64,000 bases of DNA from Chitinophaga ginsengisegetis (GTDB lineage: Bacteria; Bacteroidota; Bacteroidia; Chitinophagales; Chitinophagaceae), in NCBI RefSeq assembly GCF_900168065.1, contig NZ_FUZZ01000001.1, positions 558,001 through 622,000 on the forward strand, in the 5' to 3' direction. The position numbers and the translations under genes are program-made. Shown here piece after piece: positions 60,427-64,000 of the stretch (its first letter is position 1; each line of letters opens with the position of its first letter). The notes beneath the pieces were generated by a model. The model ran no database searches and was not told the DNA's origin. It worked only from the letters and a program-made list of their open reading frames with translations.

Positions 60427-63113
60427 GATCTCCTGTTAAACCGCCCCGTTGGGCCCACTGGCTACTCATCAAACTGCATCCTGCCAATACCCTGGAGGAG
60501 GTAGAAGGTGATTTGGAAGAGCTCTATACACACTGGTATAATAGATCGGGCAAAACACAAGCCACGCTGCGTTACCTCTTGAACGTGGTGTCAGTGCTGC
60601 CGCCGTTTGTGCGCAGAAGAAAAACGAATGAACACCAATATTATCAACAACCGGGATCCCGGATCACCTCCAGCTTAACATCTATCATGATTCGGAATTA
60701 TTTAAAGATCGCGTTTCGGAACCTGAAACGGCAAAAGGTTTCAACCAGCATTAATATAGCTGGTTTAGCCATTGGATTGGCTACCTGCGTACTGATCATG
60801 CTTTATGTGCAGGACGAATTATCCTACGATCGCTATAATGAGAACGCGGACCGGATCTTCCGGGTTGCACTCAAGGTGCGGCTAAATGGTGACAATGTTG
60901 GTGGGCCAATCTTAGGCGCAAGTGCTGCCCAGGACTTACAACAGGAATTTCCGGAAGTATTAAAAACAACACGTATCCGGAATCAGGCAGGTGAGTTTGT
61001 AAGCTACGGAACAACCTCGTTTAAAGAAGAACATCTGCTGTATACCGACTCAACTTTTTTTGATGTGTTCACCATTCCGTTCCTGGAAGGGAATTCAAAG
61101 CAGGCGCTGACCGAGCCAAACACCCTGGTATTGACGGAGGCAACCGCCCGGAAATATTTTGGCAATCAGGACCCGGTCGGAAAAGTCTTGTTATTTGGCA
61201 GGGAAAAGACGCCCTACCGGGTTACAGGCGTGGTCAGGAATGTACCGGCGAACTCCCATTTCCGGTTTGATATGCTGGCTTCGTTAGCCACTTATGGAGA
61301 GCAGCATAAGGGATGGATCTATAATATGAACTATTATACCTACCTGCTGCTGCCAGAGAAATACGATTACAAACAATTGGAGGCTAAAATCTCCCGGCTC
61401 GCTGAAAAAGAGGTTGGGGCTGAATTGCAGCAGTTTATGGCAATCAGCCTGAAACAGTTTCGTGAGAAGGGAGATGATTTCGGGATCTTTCTCCAGCCAC
61501 TCACCAGTATTCATTTGTATTCCCCTTTCGGAAGTATTGAACTAAGCCCTGGGGGAAATATTCTATACGTATACGTGCTTACGGCCATTGCTGTCTTTAT
61601 GTTGATAATAGCCTGTGTGAATTTTGTGAACCTGTCCACGGCCACGGCTGTCCGGCGTTCGCGTGAGGTAGGGATACGTAAAGTACTGGGTTCTGCAAAA
61701 GGGCAGCTGCAGCTACAGTTTCTGATTGAATCAGTTTTACTGGCGATGATGGCATTGATGATTGGATTGCTGGTTGTAGGGCTGTCGCTGCCCTATTTTA
61801 ATCAGCTGACAGGCAAGACCCTTACAATTAGTTTATTGATCAACCCATTTGTGGCGGCCGGGTTAGTAGCGGGTGCTGTGTTGGTGGGGCTGCTGGCAGG
61901 TAGTTACCCGGCTTTTTACCTATCCTCCTTTAAGCCTGTTTTAGTCTTGAAAGGGAAGATCACTGCCGGACGCGGAAGCTTCAGTCTGCGAAGCGGTTTG
62001 GTGGTGTTTCAATTTTTCATCACCATTTCCATGATCATTGCCACCGTTACGGCAGACCGGCAGCTACGTTACATGCGCACGCAGAAAGTTGGTTTTGACC
62101 GCGAACAGGTGCTGGTTATTCATGATACGCATATGCTTCGCAATAACGAAGCCGTATTCCGCGACAGGATCATTCAATCTCCGCAAGTCAGCATGGGCAC
62201 TATTTCAGGACAGGTGCCCGTTGGGAATTCAGTTATGGATAACACCACCGTAATGTCGAAAGAAAATCCTGATAAGGGTGTTATGAGCCGGTTCTATTTT
62301 GTTGATGACGCGTATATCCCTACATTGGGGATGCAGCTGGTCCAAGGGCGTAATTTTTCAAAAAGTTTTGCTACCGATTCGTTCGCTGTTATTCTGAATG
62401 AAACGGCTGCACGGGCCTTAGGCTGGGAAAAGGATCCAATTGGAAGAGAGCTGATAGGCAACACGGATGATAATGGTGCAAAAACATATTACCGGGTTAT
62501 TGGTGTCGTAGGCGACTTTCATTTTGAATCTCTGCGGCAGAAGATCGGGCCATTAGTCATGTTCCTGGGTAGGAATTCAGGCAATATCCTGGTCAAAATC
62601 CATACGGATAAACTTCCGAAGTTGCTCGCTTCACTGAAGCAGCAATGGGAGTCATTTTCTCCGGCAGCCCCTTTTTCGTATTCGTTTTTAGATGACCGCT
62701 TTGCGCAGGTTTATGTTGGCGAGCAAAAAATAGAACAGGTATTAACCCTCTTCTCAAGCCTGACTATCTTCATAGCCTGTTTAGGCTTATTCGGATTGGC
62801 GACCTTCACCGCCGAACAACGTACCAAAGAGATTGGCGTCCGGAAAGTACTGGGCGCATCCGTTAGCAGTGTGGTGGCCTTACTCTCCAAAGACTTCCTC
62901 AAGCTTATTCTGATAGCGCTGGTGCTGGCTTCCCCAATTGCCTGGTGGGGTATGGATCAATGGCTGAAGGAATTTGCCTACAAGGTTACAATCGACTGGT
63001 GGATCTTTGCGCTGGCAGGATTGCTGGCAATTGGGATTGCCTTGTTGACAGTGAGTTTCCAGAGTATCAAAGCCGCGTTAACGGATCCCGTAAAAAGCTT
63101 GCGGAGTGAATAG
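60423..63113 (+). CDS. ABC-type FtsX/MacB-like permease with N-terminal prefix domain
   Basis: An 896-residue membrane protein. The first about 80 residues are a soluble permease prefix domain (WLLIKLHPANTLEEVEGDLE). MacB periplasmic region 1 (about 110-330) follows a first helix, FtsX domain 1 lies at about 375-490 (NFVNLSTATAVRRSREVGIR), MacB region 2 at about 525-740 and FtsX domain 2 at about 775-890 (LFGLATFTAEQRTKEIGVRK). It belongs to exporters or mechanotransmission permeases for antimicrobials, lipoproteins or signals. No ATPase gene is present in the next kilobase. It is translationally coupled to the PadR regulator. Confidence 0.93.
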   Translation: MRSPVKPPRWAHWLLIKLHPANTLEEVEGDLEELYTHWYNRSGKTQATLRYLLNVVSVLPPFVRRRKTNEHQYYQQPGSRITSSLTSIMIRNYLKIAFRNLKRQKVSTSINIAGLAIGLATCVLIMLYVQDELSYDRYNENADRIFRVALKVRLNGDNVGGPILGASAAQDLQQEFPEVLKTTRIRNQAGEFVSYGTTSFKEEHLLYTDSTFFDVFTIPFLEGNSKQALTEPNTLVLTEATARKYFGNQDPVGKVLLFGREKTPYRVTGVVRNVPANSHFRFDMLASLATYGEQHKGWIYNMNYYTYLLLPEKYDYKQLEAKISRLAEKEVGAELQQFMAISLKQFREKGDDFGIFLQPLTSIHLYSPFGSIELSPGGNILYVYVLTAIAVFMLIIACVNFVNLSTATAVRRSREVGIRKVLGSAKGQLQLQFLIESVLLAMMALMIGLLVVGLSLPYFNQLTGKTLTISLLINPFVAAGLVAGAVLVGLLAGSYPAFYLSSFKPVLVLKGKITAGRGSFSLRSGLVVFQFFITISMIIATVTADRQLRYMRTQKVGFDREQVLVIHDTHMLRNNEAVFRDRIIQSPQVSMGTISGQVPVGNSVMDNTTVMSKENPDKGVMSRFYFVDDAYIPTLGMQLVQGRNFSKSFATDSFAVILNETAARALGWEKDPIGRELIGNTDDNGAKTYYRVIGVVGDFHFESLRQKIGPLVMFLGRNSGNILVKIHTDKLPKLLASLKQQWESFSPAAPFSYSFLDDRFAQVYVGEQKIEQVLTLFSSLTIFIACLGLFGLATFTAEQRTKEIGVRKVLGASVSSVVALLSKDFLKLILIALVLASPIAWWGMDQWLKEFAYKVTIDWWIFALAGLLAIGIALLTVSFQSIKAALTDPVKSLRSE

Positions 63114-63175
63114 CAAAAGGGAGTGCGCGAGGGGCCTGCAAATAATGGCAAATGGTCCTGGTGACCGGTGGTAAT

Positions 63176-63212
63176 AGCAGGAAATCCGCGACAGTTTCGC
63201 GGATTTCCTGCT
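63176..63212. terminator. Perfect 16-bp hairpin after the permease gene
   Basis: AGCAGGAAATCCGCGA (63176-63191) pairs with TCGCGGATTTCCTGCT (63197-63212) around CAGTT. The T tail is weak (TTTGG). It lies 62 nt after the permease stop. Confidence 0.65.
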
Positions 63213-63383
63213 TTGGAAGCGCTCATGTGCCCCGCCAGGCAGAGTAGCTGTATTAAAATTTCTCCCTACTGTGGTAAATGCTACCTAAAATTGTAAATTA
63301 GCTCCCATTGACACGAAATCCCCGATTTCCCTAACACCTGTTTTTTGAATCGACCTGAGAGCACAAATTTCCAGTTAGTTAAT

Positions 63384-64000
63384 ATGATACAATTAATCCG
63401 CCAGCTAAACCAGGTACCCGAGCCCCTTATTACAGCAGCAGGCATTGTCTATAAAAACAGCGACAATGCCATTGTCCGGATAGATAACCATCTTTCAGTT
63501 ACCGAAAGCGCGCCAGATGCGGAGCCTTTTGTGCTGGCAGGAATGGTCAATGGACAGGTGATCATCCGGACCAGGGACAGGATCATTGCCTGCGATTTAG
63601 ATAGCAACCATAGATCGCAATACCCATTTGAGTACACAGGCAGCCTGCAGATCAAACTGATGTATGATGATAACATGATCATCCGCAATAAAACGGCTGC
63701 CGGCTGGAAACTAAGCAAATATAATTTCCGGACCGCAGGCATTATTTGGGAAGCTGATGGCGCCAATACCCACCTTTTTACCAGGAACGCTGATCTGCTA
63801 ATCGCCACGCATACTGAGAAAAAAGAAGCCCTCTCCTGTTTCAGAGAAACAAACGGAGACCTACTCTGGGAAGTAAGTATAAATGAACTGGGCCTATCTG
63901 CAGGTAGCTATGAGATCACCGCCCCCCCGCAGTTTGCAGGAGATCATATATACGTGGGGGTTACCGACGGGCATACAGACTATTTACTTTGCCTGGATGC
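63384..64000 (+). CDS. Beta-propeller-like (PQQ-type repeat) protein, partial
   Basis: This frame is open from the ATG at 63384 to the window end, 205 complete codons without a stop. It starts MIQLIRQLNQVPEP, with no signal peptide. Repeated strand units such as LAGMVNGQVIIRTRDRIIA, LSCFRETNGDLLWEVSINEL and AGDHIYVGVTDG resemble the PQQ-type beta-propeller pattern (inner GDLLWE-like turns). It is likely a cytoplasmic propeller of unknown partner. The gene is cut by the window edge. The 270-nt gap before it holds only the hairpin. Confidence 0.7.
   Translation, partial: MIQLIRQLNQVPEPLITAAGIVYKNSDNAIVRIDNHLSVTESAPDAEPFVLAGMVNGQVIIRTRDRIIACDLDSNHRSQYPFEYTGSLQIKLMYDDNMIIRNKTAAGWKLSKYNFRTAGIIWEADGANTHLFTRNADLLIATHTEKKEALSCFRETNGDLLWEVSINELGLSAGSYEITAPPQFAGDHIYVGVTDGHTDYLLCLD

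Overview
The window reads as chromosomal DNA of a member of the Bacteroidota, most likely the Chitinophagaceae (Chitinophaga-like). The support is two ECF sigma / FecR anti-sigma / TonB receptor loci whose receptors carry N-terminal STN signalling domains, a SusC-SusD pair, a 1622-residue PKD-repeat protein with a gliding-motility-type (type IX secretion) C-terminal domain, many lipoproteins and hybrid histidine kinases, a SMUG2-type DNA glycosylase, and a tRNA promoter of the TTTG-N18-TAnnTTTG type used in this phylum. No rRNA, CRISPR array or intact transposase gene is present.

Layout. 1-9 kb: housekeeping genes (small secreted protein, pirin, CorC/HlyC protein, TauE/SafE exporter, OB-fold protein, dicarboxylate symporter, a transsulfuration enzyme under a SAM-I riboswitch with its own terminator, an SDR protein, a DUF218 protein). 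9-12 kb: hybrid histidine kinase followed after 8 nt by a SMUG2-like glycosylase. 12-13.4 kb: three small reverse-strand genes and a strict 11-bp tandem repeat. 13.4-17.6 kb: overlapping cobalamin genes (cobQ, PLP aminotransferase, cbiB, SDR). 17.7-24.5 kb: M1 peptidase, HdeD-like protein, acyl-CoA desaturase, aldo/keto reductase, old yellow enzyme. 24.6-37.8 kb: PKD protein plus PhyH dioxygenase, facing a SusD / SusC / FecR / sigma operon.

38-41.5 kb: tRNA-Pro(GGG) with a truncated tyrosine integrase, possible integrase arm repeats, a phage-tail-like fragment and a run of orphan small genes (SMI1/KNR4, leucine-rich, lipoprotein): the scar of an integrated element. 41.6-53.1 kb: sensor kinases mixed with an unusual density of broken genes (a kinase reduced to its ATPase-receiver half, an internally deleted DUF6544-like gene, an NmrA remnant, a frame interrupted by two UAA codons, and others). 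53.1-64 kb: AraC regulator, a second sigma / FecR / TonB receptor locus whose partner is an unrecognised lipoprotein, a PadR / FtsX-like permease pair, and the start of a beta-propeller-like gene cut by the window edge.

The most unusual structure is a two-tier palindromic repeat present twice (22128-22318 and 30178-30371). Each copy has long outer arms and a second inverted repeat around a shared GGGGAGATATAAG core. Arm differences between the copies are compensated on the opposite arm, and element ends sit directly against stop codons of neighbouring genes. In one case the element supplies the last codons and the stop of a protein.
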